Shown here one piece after another: positions 43,504 to 53,863 of a stretch of DNA of 64,000 nucleotides. Made by a program: the position numbers and the translations under genes. The DNA is from Natronococcus sp. A-GB7 (GTDB lineage: Archaea > Halobacteriota > Halobacteria > Halobacteriales > Natrialbaceae). The notes beneath the pieces were generated by a model, which saw only the letters and a list, made by a program, of their open reading frames with translations, was not told the DNA's origin and searched no databases. Position 1 is the first letter of the stretch; the number at the start of each line of letters is the position of its first letter. The stretch is from positions 1-64,000 of the forward strand of contig NZ_JARUKV010000021.1 of assembly GCF_029688865.1 (NCBI RefSeq), read 5' to 3'.

Positions 43504-43965
43504 ATGGAGTCGCTTCACCCGCGGATCAGGCTGCTGTGGATCGCACAGACGGCGATCCTGGCGGCCGTGCTCGGTGCCGTCCTCGTCGCCGTCGACCGGT
43601 GGCTCGTTCCCGTACCGACGGCCGGACTGGTCGGGATCGTCGCCGTCGCGGCGGTTCTGGGTATCGCCTACGCCGTCCGGCTCTACCAGATCTGGCAGTT
43701 CGAACTGCAGGGCGACGCCCTCTATCTCGAGCGCGGCGTCATCACGTTCGTCGAGACGGCCGTCCCGTTCGTCCGGGTCCAACACGTCGACACGCAGTTC
43801 GGCCCGATCGAACGCACCCTCGGGCTCTCGAGCGTCGTCGTCTACACGGCCGGCTCGCGCAACGCCGACGTCCGGATCCCCGGACTGACGCCGGATCGCG
43901 CCCGAAAGCTACAGGACACGCTCCGGGAACTCGCCGTCGAGAGCGAGGCCGACGACGCCGTATGA
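43504..43965 (+). CDS. YdbS-type membrane protein with bacterial PH domain (copy 1)
   Basis: This 153-residue protein has two N-terminal membrane helices (about 10-30 and 38-60) and a bPH2 domain (formerly DUF304): VRLYQIWQFELQGDALYLERGVITFVETAVPFVRVQHVDTQFGPIERTLGLSSVVVYTAGS. It matches the small partner (YdbS) of bacterial YdbS/YdbT pairs. It overlaps the large partner by four bases (ATGA). Its paralogue is at 47665. The function in archaea is unknown. Confidence 0.88.
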   Translation: MESLHPRIRLLWIAQTAILAAVLGAVLVAVDRWLVPVPTAGLVGIVAVAAVLGIAYAVRLYQIWQFELQGDALYLERGVITFVETAVPFVRVQHVDTQFGPIERTLGLSSVVVYTAGSRNADVRIPGLTPDRARKLQDTLRELAVESEADDAV

Positions 43966-45602
43966 ACCGCCTCCACCCCTTCAGTGCGGTCGTCTACGCG
44001 CTCCGCTACGGTTTGCTGTGGCTGTGGGTCCCGTTTTTCCTCGTCACCGCCCTCGCGGGGACTGTCGCGGCCGTCAGCATCGCCTGGCTGCCGGTGGTCA
44101 CGGCGCTTGGCTTCCTCTTCGGCGCCGCGTACGGCGTCGTCTACTACTACCGCTTCGAGTACGGAATCACGCCGGACACGTTCGACGTCGCCTCCGGGGT
44201 CGTCGCGCGTCGCTCCCGCGAGATTCCCTACCGGCGGATCCAGAACGTCGACGTCCGCCAGGGCGTGTTACAGCGCGTCCTCGGGCTCGCGGTCGTCACC
44301 ATCGAAACCGCCGGTGGCGGAAACAGCGAGGCCGCGCTCCGGCTCGTGAGCAAGTCGGAGGCCGACCGCCTCCAGCACCAGATCCGCCGGCGAACCGCCG
44401 GCGTCGACGCCGACGACTCCGACCGATCCACCACCGAGGCATCCGAAGACGGTCGACCGGTCGGCGATGAACCGCTCGACGAGCAGCCGTCTCGAGTCGA
44501 TGGGACCGCCGAGGCGCCGCCAGTTTCCGAGACGCGACCCCGGCGCGAGCCGACCGAACCGAGCCGAAAACGGCTGTTCGCCCTCGATTCTCGAGAACTC
44601 CTCCTCTACTCGCTGACGACGCTACGACCAGCTGCCCTCGCCGCCGTAGGGTTCCTGTTTTTCTTCGCGACCGATACGGTTCTCGACTTCCTCGTGACCC
44701 TCTCGCAGCCGTTCGGCGGCCCGCAGGACCTCCAGACGGGCGATACGCAGAGCTACGGCGTCCTGACCGTCGTCTCGATGGTTAACGGGATCGTCATCAC
44801 CTACCTCGTCAGCGTCGCCTACACGTTCGCGACGTACTACGACTTCCGGCTCGGTCGAGTCGACGAGGACTTCGTCTACGAGCGGGGGCTGCTCCAGCGC
44901 TACAGCGGTTCGATCCCGGCAGAGAAGGTCCAGTCGGTCACGATCACCGACAACCCGCTCCAGCGGCTGATCGACTACGCCGGGCTGTGGGTCGAAACGG
45001 CCGGCTACGGCCCCGACAGCAGCGGCGGCAGCCAGTCTGCCGTGCCAATGGCTCGCGCCGCTCACGTCCACCGGTTCGCGGAGAACCTCACGCACGTCGA
45101 GACGCCCGCGTTCGCGAGTCCGTCGCCGATCGCCCGCCGTCGATACCTCGTTCGGTACTCCCTGATCGCCGCCGTCGTCGTCGCCGCCGCCCTCGCGCTC
45201 GCGCAGGTGACGCCCCTCGAGCGCTGGTATCTCGCCGCGGTCGTCTTCGCGGCGGTCCCGCCCGCGGCCCACCTGCGGTACGTCCACCTCGGCTACTACG
45301 TCGGCGAGGACCACCTGGTGATCCGGCGCGGGTTCTGGCGCCGCCGGACGACCGTGATCCCCTACTTCCGGATCCAGACGGTCTCCACCCGACGATCGAT
45401 CTTCCAGCGTCGGCTGGGGATCGCCTCGCTGGTCGTCGACACCGCCAGTTCCCGGACGCTGTTCTGGGACACCCCGACGATCTACGACGTCGATCTCGAG
45501 GACGCCCGCGGCGTCCACCGGACCGGCCGGAAGCGCCTGCAGTCGGCCCTGCGGGAGCGGGCTCGCGCCGACGACGCCGGCTTTTCGGTGGATTTTACCT
45601 AA
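43962..45602 (+). CDS. YdbT-type membrane protein with three bPH2 domains (copy 1)
   Basis: This 546-residue large partner has three bPH2 domains, with key motifs FDVASGVVARRSREIPYRRIQNVDVRQGVLQRVLG (domain 1), EDFVYERGLLQRYSGSIPAEKVQSVTITDNPLQRLIDYAGL (domain 2) and HLVIRRGFWRRRTTVIPYFRIQTVSTRRSIFQRRLGIASL (domain 3), each preceded by paired membrane helices. An acidic linker (about 145-200) separates domains 1 and 2. It is coupled to the small partner by ATGA. Its paralogue is at 48150. Confidence 0.9.
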   Translation: MNRLHPFSAVVYALRYGLLWLWVPFFLVTALAGTVAAVSIAWLPVVTALGFLFGAAYGVVYYYRFEYGITPDTFDVASGVVARRSREIPYRRIQNVDVRQGVLQRVLGLAVVTIETAGGGNSEAALRLVSKSEADRLQHQIRRRTAGVDADDSDRSTTEASEDGRPVGDEPLDEQPSRVDGTAEAPPVSETRPRREPTEPSRKRLFALDSRELLLYSLTTLRPAALAAVGFLFFFATDTVLDFLVTLSQPFGGPQDLQTGDTQSYGVLTVVSMVNGIVITYLVSVAYTFATYYDFRLGRVDEDFVYERGLLQRYSGSIPAEKVQSVTITDNPLQRLIDYAGLWVETAGYGPDSSGGSQSAVPMARAAHVHRFAENLTHVETPAFASPSPIARRRYLVRYSLIAAVVVAAALALAQVTPLERWYLAAVVFAAVPPAAHLRYVHLGYYVGEDHLVIRRGFWRRRTTVIPYFRIQTVSTRRSIFQRRLGIASLVVDTASSRTLFWDTPTIYDVDLEDARGVHRTGRKRLQSALRERARADDAGFSVDFT

Positions 45603-45622
45603 CCGCTCTCGAGGTGTCGGGT

Positions 45623-47038
45623 ATGACACGCGACGACGAGTTCCGTACCGAGGAGGACAGTCTCGGGGAGATGCAGGTGCCGGCCGACGCCTACTGGGGC
45701 GCCCAGACCCAGCGCGCGATCCAGAACTTCCCGATTTCCGGGATCTCGTTTAGCCGACGATTCGTCCGCGGGCTCGGCGTCGTCAAGAAGGCCGCCGCAC
45801 AGGCCAACCGCGACCTCGGGCTGGTCGAAGAAGACGTCGCCGAGGCGATCGTCGAGGCCGCAGACGAGGTCATCGCCGGCGAACACGACGACCAGTTCCC
45901 GGTCGACGTCTTCCAGACCGGCTCCGGGACCTCCTCGAACATGAACGCCAACGAGGTCATCGCCAACCGCGCCGCCGAGATCATGGGCGCCGAAATCGGC
46001 GACCGTGTCGTCCATCCCAACGACCACGTCAACTACGGCCAGTCGAGCAACGACGTGATCCCGACCGCGATGCACGTCGCTTCCCTCGAGGCCGTCGAGA
46101 AAGACGTCATCCCCGCGCTGGACACCCTGCGCGAATCGCTCGAGCACAAAGCGGAGGAGTTCGACGATGTCGTCAAAACCGGCCGCACGCACCTCCAGGA
46201 CGCCACACCCGTCACGCTCGGTCAGGAGTTCGGCGGCTACCGAACGCAGGTCGAGAAGGGTCTCGACCGCGTCGACAAGGTTCGGAACCACCTCGCCGAA
46301 CTCGCGCTGGGCGGGACCGCCGTCGGAACGGGCCTGAACACCCACGAGGAGTTCCCTGGCCGTGCAGCGGAGTACATCACGAAGGAGACGGGTGTTCAGT
46401 TCCGCGAGGCCGACAACCACTTCGAGGCCCAGGCCGCTCACGACGCGATGTCCGAGGCCCACGGTGCGCTCCGCGTCGTCGCGGGCTCGCTGAACAAGAT
46501 CGCCAACGATCTTCGGCTGCTGGCCTCCGGCCCGCGTAACGGCCTCGGCGAGATCGAACAGCCCGAGAACCAGCCCGGCTCCTCGATCATGCCCGGCAAG
46601 ATCAACCCCGTCGTCGCCGAGGCGGTCAACCAGGTTCACAAGCAGGTCGTCGGCAACGACGCCGCCGTCTCCGCGGGCGCCGCCGAGGGCCAGATCGACC
46701 TCAACCTCTACAAGCCCGTGCTGGCCCACAACTTCCTCGAGTCCGCGGAACTGATCGCGAACTCGAGCCAGATCTTCGCCGAGCGGTTCGTCGACCCGCT
46801 CGAGGCGAATCGCGAACACTGCGAGGAGCGTGTCGAACAGTCGATGGCGATGGCCACCTCGCTGAACGTCCATATCGGCTACGACAAGGCCAGCGAGGTC
46901 GCCAAAACCGCGCTCAAGGAAGACAAGACGGTCCGGGAGGTCGTCCTCGAGAAGGGCTACCTCGACGAGGAGGAAGCCGACGAGGTGCTCGACCCCGAGA
47001 AGATGACCCAGCGCGGTATCCTGGGTCGCGAGGAGTAA
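45623..47038 (+). CDS. fumC: Class II fumarate hydratase
   Basis: This 471-residue TCA-cycle enzyme interconverts fumarate and malate. Landmarks are YWGAQTQRAIQNFPISG near the start, TGSGTSSNMNANEVIANRA, the active-site KTGRTHLQDATPVTLGQE, and the GSSIMPGKINPVVAEAVNQV signature near residue 330. ATG 45623 fits the family. It lies 20 bp behind the first PH-domain pair, on the same strand, and may be co-transcribed with it. The downstream flank is a second PH pair. Confidence 0.95.
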   Translation: MTRDDEFRTEEDSLGEMQVPADAYWGAQTQRAIQNFPISGISFSRRFVRGLGVVKKAAAQANRDLGLVEEDVAEAIVEAADEVIAGEHDDQFPVDVFQTGSGTSSNMNANEVIANRAAEIMGAEIGDRVVHPNDHVNYGQSSNDVIPTAMHVASLEAVEKDVIPALDTLRESLEHKAEEFDDVVKTGRTHLQDATPVTLGQEFGGYRTQVEKGLDRVDKVRNHLAELALGGTAVGTGLNTHEEFPGRAAEYITKETGVQFREADNHFEAQAAHDAMSEAHGALRVVAGSLNKIANDLRLLASGPRNGLGEIEQPENQPGSSIMPGKINPVVAEAVNQVHKQVVGNDAAVSAGAAEGQIDLNLYKPVLAHNFLESAELIANSSQIFAERFVDPLEANREHCEERVEQSMAMATSLNVHIGYDKASEVAKTALKEDKTVREVVLEKGYLDEEEADEVLDPEKMTQRGILGREE

Positions 47039-47110
47039 CCCCGGCGTTCCGAGCGCGCGTTTCGTAGCTCACCCCCGGATCGACTCGAGTATCGACCCAT
47101 CCATCACAAT

Positions 47111-47129
47111 CCTGTCATAGCGTGACAGG
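47111..47129. promoter_or_regulatory. Inverted repeat downstream of fumC
   Basis: Seven-base-pair stem cctgtca/tgacagg with a 5-nt loop, 72 bp past the fumC stop and without a T-run. It may be part of the fumC 3' end or an operator for the small zinc-finger gene. No clear partner repeat was found nearby. Confidence 0.35.
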
Positions 47130-47324
47130 GCCGACCGCTCGAGGGTGAGTTGTCGGGAACGTCTCGTGAAACGAAGCACACGGACTCGAGTACTATCGGC
47201 CACTGATCGTTCTTTCTTGTCTGTCGGTCGAACCCAAACCGACCGAATGAGGCCGAATCAAGCGCGATCCGGGCGCAAGAAAAGAACCCAAGCAGTTTTT
47301 ACGGATGCTCGCGTCAGACGAAAT

Positions 47325-47558
47325 ATGCACACCTGTCGTAACTGCAACCAGTCGTTCCAGACCGAGCTCGCCCTCGAACTCCACCGGGATACCTGCGAGA
47401 AAGCCCAACTGTTCTGTCAGGTATGCGGCGACCGATTCCGCGAGCGGGACGCGACCGAGGACGGGTGGCACTACGAGTGTCCCACCGAGGACTGCGACGG
47501 AGAGGGACTCCGAGAGGACCTCTATCAGGTCGACGACGTCCGAACGGCGACACACTGA
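47325..47558 (+). CDS. Small double zinc-finger protein
   Basis: This 77-residue protein has a C2H2-like finger at the start (CRNCNQSFQTELALELHRDTC, residues about 4-24) and a second cluster CQVCGDRFRERDATEDGWHYECPTEDC. Such small zinc-finger proteins are common and mostly uncharacterised in haloarchaea. The ATG at 47325 follows an AT-rich element (cagtttttacgg, about 47292-47303) at leaderless distance. It lies between fumC and the second PH pair, all on one strand. Confidence 0.85.
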   Translation: MHTCRNCNQSFQTELALELHRDTCEKAQLFCQVCGDRFRERDATEDGWHYECPTEDCDGEGLREDLYQVDDVRTATH

Positions 47559-47664
47559 CCGTCCCGATTCTCGGCTCCGTTCCGGTCCGCGTTCTCTCTG
47601 CTCCTGGCTCCCGCCCGATTCCGAGATCCGACTTTTTATTCGCGCCCCTTCCCTTCGGTTCCTC

Positions 47665-48153
47665 ATGGAGCGACTCAATCCCCGGGTCCGCGTCGTCTGG
47701 CTGTTCTTGGCGGTGTTCCGGGCCGGAATCGTCGGCGGATTTCTCGTCGGCGCCGCGCTGGTACTCTCAGAGACGGGACTGTGGGCGAACTCGCCGGACC
47801 TGCTCGTTCCGGGCGCGATCGGTCTCGCGGTCGCCCTCGGACTCGTCCGCATCGTCGTCGCCTGGCGCCGCTATGCCGTCTGGCGCTTCGAGGTTCAGGA
47901 CGACGGCCTCTACATCGAACGGGGCGTCTTCACCCGGATCAAGACGGTCGTCCCCTACGTCCGCGTCCAGCACGTCGACTCGAGGCGGTCGCCGATCGAG
48001 CGGACGACCGGGCTGGCGACCGTCGTCGTCTACACGGCGGGCTCGCGAAGCGCCGACGTCGCGATCCCCGGCCTGACGCCAGAGCGAGCCGAACGGCTCC
48101 GCGAGGACCTGCGCCGGCTCGCGATCGAGAGCGAGGGTGAGGACGCGGTATGA
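47665..48153 (+). CDS. YdbS-type membrane protein with bacterial PH domain (copy 2)
   Basis: This 162-residue paralogue of 43504-43965 has the same layout: two N-terminal membrane helices, then the bPH2 domain AVWRFEVQDDGLYIERGVFTRIKTVVPYVRVQHVDSRRSPIERTTGLATVVVYTAGS. Strong identity over the domain shows common origin. It overlaps the large partner by four bases (ATGA at 48150). A T-rich ctttttattcg (about 47632) gives a promoter at near-leaderless distance. Confidence 0.88.
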   Translation: MERLNPRVRVVWLFLAVFRAGIVGGFLVGAALVLSETGLWANSPDLLVPGAIGLAVALGLVRIVVAWRRYAVWRFEVQDDGLYIERGVFTRIKTVVPYVRVQHVDSRRSPIERTTGLATVVVYTAGSRSADVAIPGLTPERAERLREDLRRLAIESEGEDAV

Positions 48154-49712
48154 GGAAACTCCACCCGCTCTCGATCGCGGTCCGATCGATCTCGCGCAGC
48201 GTCAACGTCGGGCTCCTCTTTTTCATCGCGGGCGTCTTCGCCTCGCCCGGCGGTGCCGGGGGGACGCTCGTCTCCGTCGGCGGGATGGTGTTGCTCGGGA
48301 TCGTCGTCGCGGTCGTCTACGAGGTCGCCTACTACGAGCGGTTCCGGTACGAACTCACGGGCGACACGTTCGACGTCGCCTCCGGCGTCCTCGCCAGACG
48401 CGACCGGGAGGTTCCCCTGCGACGGATCCAGAACGTCGACGTCCGCCAGCCGGTTCTCAGCCGGCTGTTCGGGCTCGCGGCGGTCCACATCGAGACCGCC
48501 GGCGGCGGTCAGACCGAGGTCTCCCTGCAGTACGTCGACGAGGAGGAAGCTCGACGACTCAGGCGCCAGCTCCGGCGTGGTGCGCGAGCCGAAGGTGACG
48601 AGGACGACGAGTCTGTGGCGTCGGAGACTGATGACCCGAGCGACGAGGACGAGGAGGAGCTCCTGTTCGAGATTCAGCCCCGCGAGCTGGCGATCCTCAG
48701 CGTGTTCACGATCGACCCCGGGGCCAGCCTGCTGGGCGGGATCGCGCTGTCCTTTCTCAGCGGGTTCGACCCGACGACGCTGATCCCGGCCGACCTGGTC
48801 GACGGCCTGCCCGGCGCAGAAGGCGGACTCGTCGCGCTCGCCTGGCTCGTCGTCCTGTTCTTGCTCGCGGCCTGGGTCGTCAGCGCCGTCCTCACGTTCA
48901 ACCGCTACTACGGGTTTCGACTCACCCGCGTCGGCGACGAACTCTACTACGAGCGCGGGCTCGTCCAGCGCTACAGCGGCACGATCCCCCTCGAGAAGGT
49001 CCAGACGCTGACGATCACCGAACGGGTGCCGTTCCGGTGGTTCGGCTACGGCGCACTGGCCGTCGAAACCGCCGGCTACGCGCCCGGCCAGGGCTCTCGA
49101 GGAACGGAGTCGGCGATCCCGCTTGCGGGCTACGACCGCGTCGTCGGCCTGGCCCGCTCGATCGAACCGTTCGGCGAGGTCGACCTCGAGGCGCCACCCA
49201 AGCGTGCACGGGAACGGTACGGCGTCCGGTACCTGCTGGTCGTCGGTGCGTTAGTCGGCGCCGGCTACCTGCTCGCGACCGCGACGGCGCTCGAGCGGTG
49301 GTACCTCCCCGCTGCGCTGGTCGTCCTCGTTCCCGTCGCGGCCCACCTGAAGTGGCGCAATCGGGGCCACCAGCTCGGCGACCGCTACGTCTTCACCCGA
49401 ACCGGGTTCTGGAACCGGACGACCAAGGTCGTCCCCTACTACCGCGTGCAGGCCGTCGTCCACACCCAGTCGATCTTCCAGCGTCGACGCCGCCTGGCGA
49501 GCGTCACCGCCGACACCGCCAGCTCGGCCTCGCTGCTCGGCCGTGCAGCGACCGCCTACGACGTCGACGCCGAGCGCGGGCTCGAGATGCAACTCGAGAT
49601 CGAGGAGCGACTGCAGGAACGGCTTCGCGCCCGAAAACGAGAGCGGACCGTCGGGCAGTGGTTTCAACACGACCTCTCGAGCGACGAACCGACCGGTGAC
49701 GATTCGGTGTAG
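48150..49712 (+). CDS. YdbT-type membrane protein with three bPH2 domains (copy 2)
   Basis: This 520-residue paralogue of 43962-45602 has the same order of membrane-helix pairs and three bPH2 domains (GDTFDVASGVLARRDREVPLRRIQNVDVRQPVLSRLFG; DELYYERGLVQRYSGTIPLEKVQTLTITERVPFRWFGYGAL; RYVFTRTGFWNRTTKVVPYYRVQAVVHTQSIFQRRRRLASV). The linker after domain 1 is acidic. The two copies differ most in linkers and tails. Function unknown; bacterial relatives are associated with envelope stress and bacteriocin resistance. Confidence 0.9.
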   Translation: MRKLHPLSIAVRSISRSVNVGLLFFIAGVFASPGGAGGTLVSVGGMVLLGIVVAVVYEVAYYERFRYELTGDTFDVASGVLARRDREVPLRRIQNVDVRQPVLSRLFGLAAVHIETAGGGQTEVSLQYVDEEEARRLRRQLRRGARAEGDEDDESVASETDDPSDEDEEELLFEIQPRELAILSVFTIDPGASLLGGIALSFLSGFDPTTLIPADLVDGLPGAEGGLVALAWLVVLFLLAAWVVSAVLTFNRYYGFRLTRVGDELYYERGLVQRYSGTIPLEKVQTLTITERVPFRWFGYGALAVETAGYAPGQGSRGTESAIPLAGYDRVVGLARSIEPFGEVDLEAPPKRARERYGVRYLLVVGALVGAGYLLATATALERWYLPAALVVLVPVAAHLKWRNRGHQLGDRYVFTRTGFWNRTTKVVPYYRVQAVVHTQSIFQRRRRLASVTADTASSASLLGRAATAYDVDAERGLEMQLEIEERLQERLRARKRERTVGQWFQHDLSSDEPTGDDSV

Positions 49713-50204
49713 CCACACCTGCCGTCCGCCGAACTCGTGCGCAACGGTTCCGGGTACGAACCGAAGATCTGCCCCGATTGGATATATCGAAATAGAGTTT
49801 AGATGTTGGTATTCCACCATCCGATGCGCGAAAACATCGACGAGGCGGGCGTAATACCGGAACCTCCGTCGGCGTGAGCCGTCGAGTCAGACGAGGTGAC
49901 GAGCGGATGGCGGCGAGACGTCTCGATCGGTCCGAGCGGGAACGGCTTGAATCGGGCTTAGGGACCGAACGAGAACGAGCGTGTGAACTGCGGTTCGTCC
50001 AGATGCCTCGAGGTCCCCACCCCCTTGCTATCGCAGTTGGCGAAACCATCGATTCGTCTCTCGTCGCATGCTGTTACTTCTGTCGTCCCGCCTCGGAACC
50101 AACACCGCTACTCCGCCGAAGTTCGGGACCGGCTTCGCAATGCAGCCGTCCCGTAACCGGGCTCCAGTGACCTTACGCGGCTACTACGGAGTCGTTGCAG
50201 AGAA

Positions 50205-50997
<793 letters not shown>

Positions 50998-51721
50998 GAA
51001 CCTCTGTGAAACCGCTCCCAAGCTTTCGACGGTACGTCGAATACGCGGTCGGACGAACGTCCGCACGAAATCGCTTATCGACCGTTTCGAGCGGTACGTA
51101 CCGTCCGATCAGCGCGCAAAACCTCTCTTCGTTCCGAGGGCGGCGATCTTCTGACCGCCGCGGGACGACGAAACGGAACGGGTCGGCAATCTTCGACCCG
51201 TCGACGGTGGCTGAGAGCACCTCGTATCGCGCTAGAGACTAAAACGACGAGGAGCCTCTCGTCCGACGAAAAAGGGACCGGAAGCGATTCGGTATCGAGA
51301 CTCCGTACGTAGGGTTTGTCGATCTCTCAATAGGACGGGTAGTCCAGTGGAACGCCTCGAGTTCCTCTCGAGCATCGTCGTTCGTAGGACCCTTCGATCA
51401 CGTTCGGACGGTAACCCAGTGGCTCATTGGCGAACTCGAGCGTTCGACCTGCATCGCAGCGCTGAGGAACGAAGTTCGACTACCGAACAGTTGCGTAGCT
51501 GACCGACGCTCGACCGATCGTCCCCTCGCCCTAAGCCGTTGATCGAAGCGACTACCGTCCACAGAAGTACCGCGATTCGCTCACCCCTTCCTCGAGGTCC
51601 AGCTATATCTTGATCTTTGGACCCATCGACCAGCGAATTATATCCGGAACTGCGTACCTACTACTATCTAAATACGAATTCGTGGCCGGTATACACCTCT
51701 ATAACTAAGTCATGAACTCAG

Positions 51722-51737
51722 GATAAGATACCTTATC
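51722..51737. promoter_or_regulatory. Inverted repeat ahead of the DUF5805-type gene
   Basis: gataag, 4-nt loop, cttatc, about 47 nt upstream of the ATG at 51784 in an AT-rich stretch. It may overlap the promoter or be an operator for this two-gene unit. Confidence 0.4.
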
Positions 51738-51783
51738 TCGAAGTACAACAAGATTGAAGGTCCGCGCGTCTGAGTAGTCGTGT

Positions 51784-52173
51784 ATGGCTGACTCGAGGGA
51801 TACGTCCAAATCATCCGTCAGAACGTACGTTCCAACCTACCAGAAAGAGGAGTGGCAGTCCCACGCCGACGACCTCGGAATGAGCCAGAGCGAGTTCCTC
51901 CGAACGATGGTCCAGGCCGGACGGCGAGGCTTTCAGGGCGACCGCGAGGAACCCGGTTCTCCGGACGCAGACCCTGGGGGTAACGCCCTCGAAACACGTC
52001 TCCTCGAGTTACTGTCTACTGACACCTACACGTGGGACGAACTCCTCGAAGCGGTCAGCGACGACATCGAGTCCCGCCTCGACGAGACGCTCGAGGAGCT
52101 CCAGGCCGAGAACCGGGTTCGCTACAGCGGCCGCCACGGTGGATACACGATCGTGGGTGACGATGGCGAGTAG
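51784..52173 (+). CDS. DUF5805-type protein, partner of a recombinase
   Basis: This 129-residue acidic protein has an N-terminal ribbon-helix-helix-like start (VRTYVPTYQKEEWQSHADDLGMSQSEFLRTMVQAGRRGF) and a C-terminal winged-helix-like part (LETRLLELLSTDTYTWDELLEAVSDDIESRLDETLEELQAENRVRYSGRHGGYTIV). This layout suits a DNA-binding accessory protein. From memory it matches DUF5805, often found before a tyrosine recombinase in haloarchaea. It overlaps the recombinase gene by 11 bp. Confidence 0.82.
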   Translation: MADSRDTSKSSVRTYVPTYQKEEWQSHADDLGMSQSEFLRTMVQAGRRGFQGDREEPGSPDADPGGNALETRLLELLSTDTYTWDELLEAVSDDIESRLDETLEELQAENRVRYSGRHGGYTIVGDDGE

Positions 52174-53200
52174 CGCCGACCCCCCCGACGCGATCGAGGA
52201 TCCGATCGCGTACTTCCTGGACGACCAGCGATACCACGGCAAGAGCGAGCGCACCCTCGAGGCCTACCAGCGAGTGCTCCGGCAGTTCGAGGCGTTCGTT
52301 TGCGAGCGCTTCGACGCCGACGCGGTGTCGGCGGCCGGTCGGCGCGAGTGTATGGCCTGGGTTCACTCGCTTCGGGAACGCTTCGAGTCGAGTACGATCG
52401 CGACCTACGCCTCCTACCTCAACCGCTTCTACGAGTACATGAATCGGGTCGGCGCGTTCGAGGCGAATCCGATGGTGCTCGTGATGGATGAGCTGTCCGA
52501 ATCGATCGATACGAACCCGACCCGACGGGATATCTCCGTCCCAGAGATGCGTGAGTTCGTCGGCTCGATCGCCCACCCCCTCGAGCGCGCCGCGGTCGTC
52601 ACCCTCCTGAAGACGGGGATGCGGGTGGGCGAACTCTGTAACCTCGATCTACGGGACTGCCACCTCGCGGTTCCGGAACTCGATCTCGAGTGGACGCCGC
52701 GGGTCGAACTCGAGCAACGTCCGGCCTCGCTGTTCGTCGACTCCGAGCCGACACGGGGCCGGACGGTAAACGGCGAGGAGCGGACGGCCTCGAACAAACG
52801 AAAGCGGGAGACGGTAATTCCCGTCGACGACGAACTTCGCCGAGCGCTGCTCGAGTGGCTGGCGATCCGACCGGATCCGGTTTCGCCGGCCGATCCCCTC
52901 TTTCTCGACACCCGTGATAGCTGGGGTGAGCGACTCGAGCCCGCCGACGTCCGATACGTCGTCGAGAAACACGCCCGGGATAGGGGCTGGTACCGAACGG
53001 GTGGCGGCGCGACCGAGAACGTGACGCCCCACTACTTCCGACATTTCTTCACGACTCACCTGCGCGATCGGACGGGGGATCGGGGGATCGTCAAGTACCT
53101 CCGCGGGGACGTCGCCAGCGATATCATCGATACCTACACCCACAACTGGGGCGATCAGGTTCGGACGGTCTACGAGCGGAATATCTACTCGCTGTGCTGA
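52163..53200 (+). CDS. Tyrosine recombinase (XerC/D-like)
   Basis: This 345-residue recombinase has an N-terminal SAM-like core-binding domain (residues about 10-105: YFLDDQRYHGKSERTLEAYQRVLRQF...) and a catalytic domain with R154 (TGMRVGEL), H290 and R293 (HYFRHFF) and nucleophile Y325 (DTYTHNW). It may resolve chromosome dimers or be the integrase of a lost element. No att-like duplicate was recognised nearby. ATG 52163 overlaps the upstream gene; a start at 52139 would overlap more. Confidence 0.92.
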   Translation: MASSADPPDAIEDPIAYFLDDQRYHGKSERTLEAYQRVLRQFEAFVCERFDADAVSAAGRRECMAWVHSLRERFESSTIATYASYLNRFYEYMNRVGAFEANPMVLVMDELSESIDTNPTRRDISVPEMREFVGSIAHPLERAAVVTLLKTGMRVGELCNLDLRDCHLAVPELDLEWTPRVELEQRPASLFVDSEPTRGRTVNGEERTASNKRKRETVIPVDDELRRALLEWLAIRPDPVSPADPLFLDTRDSWGERLEPADVRYVVEKHARDRGWYRTGGGATENVTPHYFRHFFTTHLRDRTGDRGIVKYLRGDVASDIIDTYTHNWGDQVRTVYERNIYSLC

Positions 53201-53863
53201 GCATCCGACGGTCGGATCCGGGCTGACGCTCGAGCAAGGGAGTCGGAGAACTTCGGTAGACGGCTCGAGAGTGGTCGCCGTCGACCGATCTCGCCGGCGT
53301 ACGCACACCCGACCGCTATTTCGCTTCGGTCGCCGTCGACCCTCCGGAAGGCGAGGTAGCGGACGTCCTGCGGGGGTCATCGGGTTACCGCGGATCGGCC
53401 ACTACGCTCGGGTCGAGTTGCATCCTCGAGGGGGGTCGGCGAACCGTTCGGATCGACGAGCACTGGAAGGGGTCCCGCCCGAGAGATCCTCGGACCGAGG
53501 CGTCCCGGTCGCGGACGGTCTCGGCTCTCGGAAACCACGAGTCGGCTGGTTGCTTCTCGTTAGATCGATGGTGCGTCTGAGTGGGTCGACGCCGAAGGTC
53601 GACGGGTCGCCGTCACCTCGGGGGCCGTCGGCCGGGAGCTCGAAGGCTCGAGAGACGCCCGTCACGTCGAACTCCGTGGGGCGTTTTCGCGTTCGATCGG
53701 GACTCGGCCGACCAGTTTCTCGGAAGCCGGGCGACTGCTCTCGAACAAATAAACCATATGCCGATATACGAAATTCCGGGGTCGATTTCAGCGGTCGAGA
53801 TCGGAGATTCGGCCAGAGCAGACGCTCTCGAGCCGAGTATCGATCGCTTCGAGAACGAGAGAG
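53201..53863. other. Non-coding gap downstream of the recombinase
   Basis: About 660 bp without a credible gene. The open frames are basic and Arg/Ser-rich. The last 120 bp contain an AT-rich patch (aacaaataaaccatatgccgat, near 53745) with a short acidic frame (MPIYEIPGSISAVEIGDSARAD, from 53758) that runs into the HisG-like gene on the other strand and is more likely chance. Confidence 0.5.

Noticed and set aside
51337-51410. tRNA-like pattern (gggtagtccagtgga followed by a possible 5-bp anticodon stem).
   Set aside because: The acceptor arms do not pair, the T-arm consensus is absent, and the base after the supposed anticodon is not a purine.
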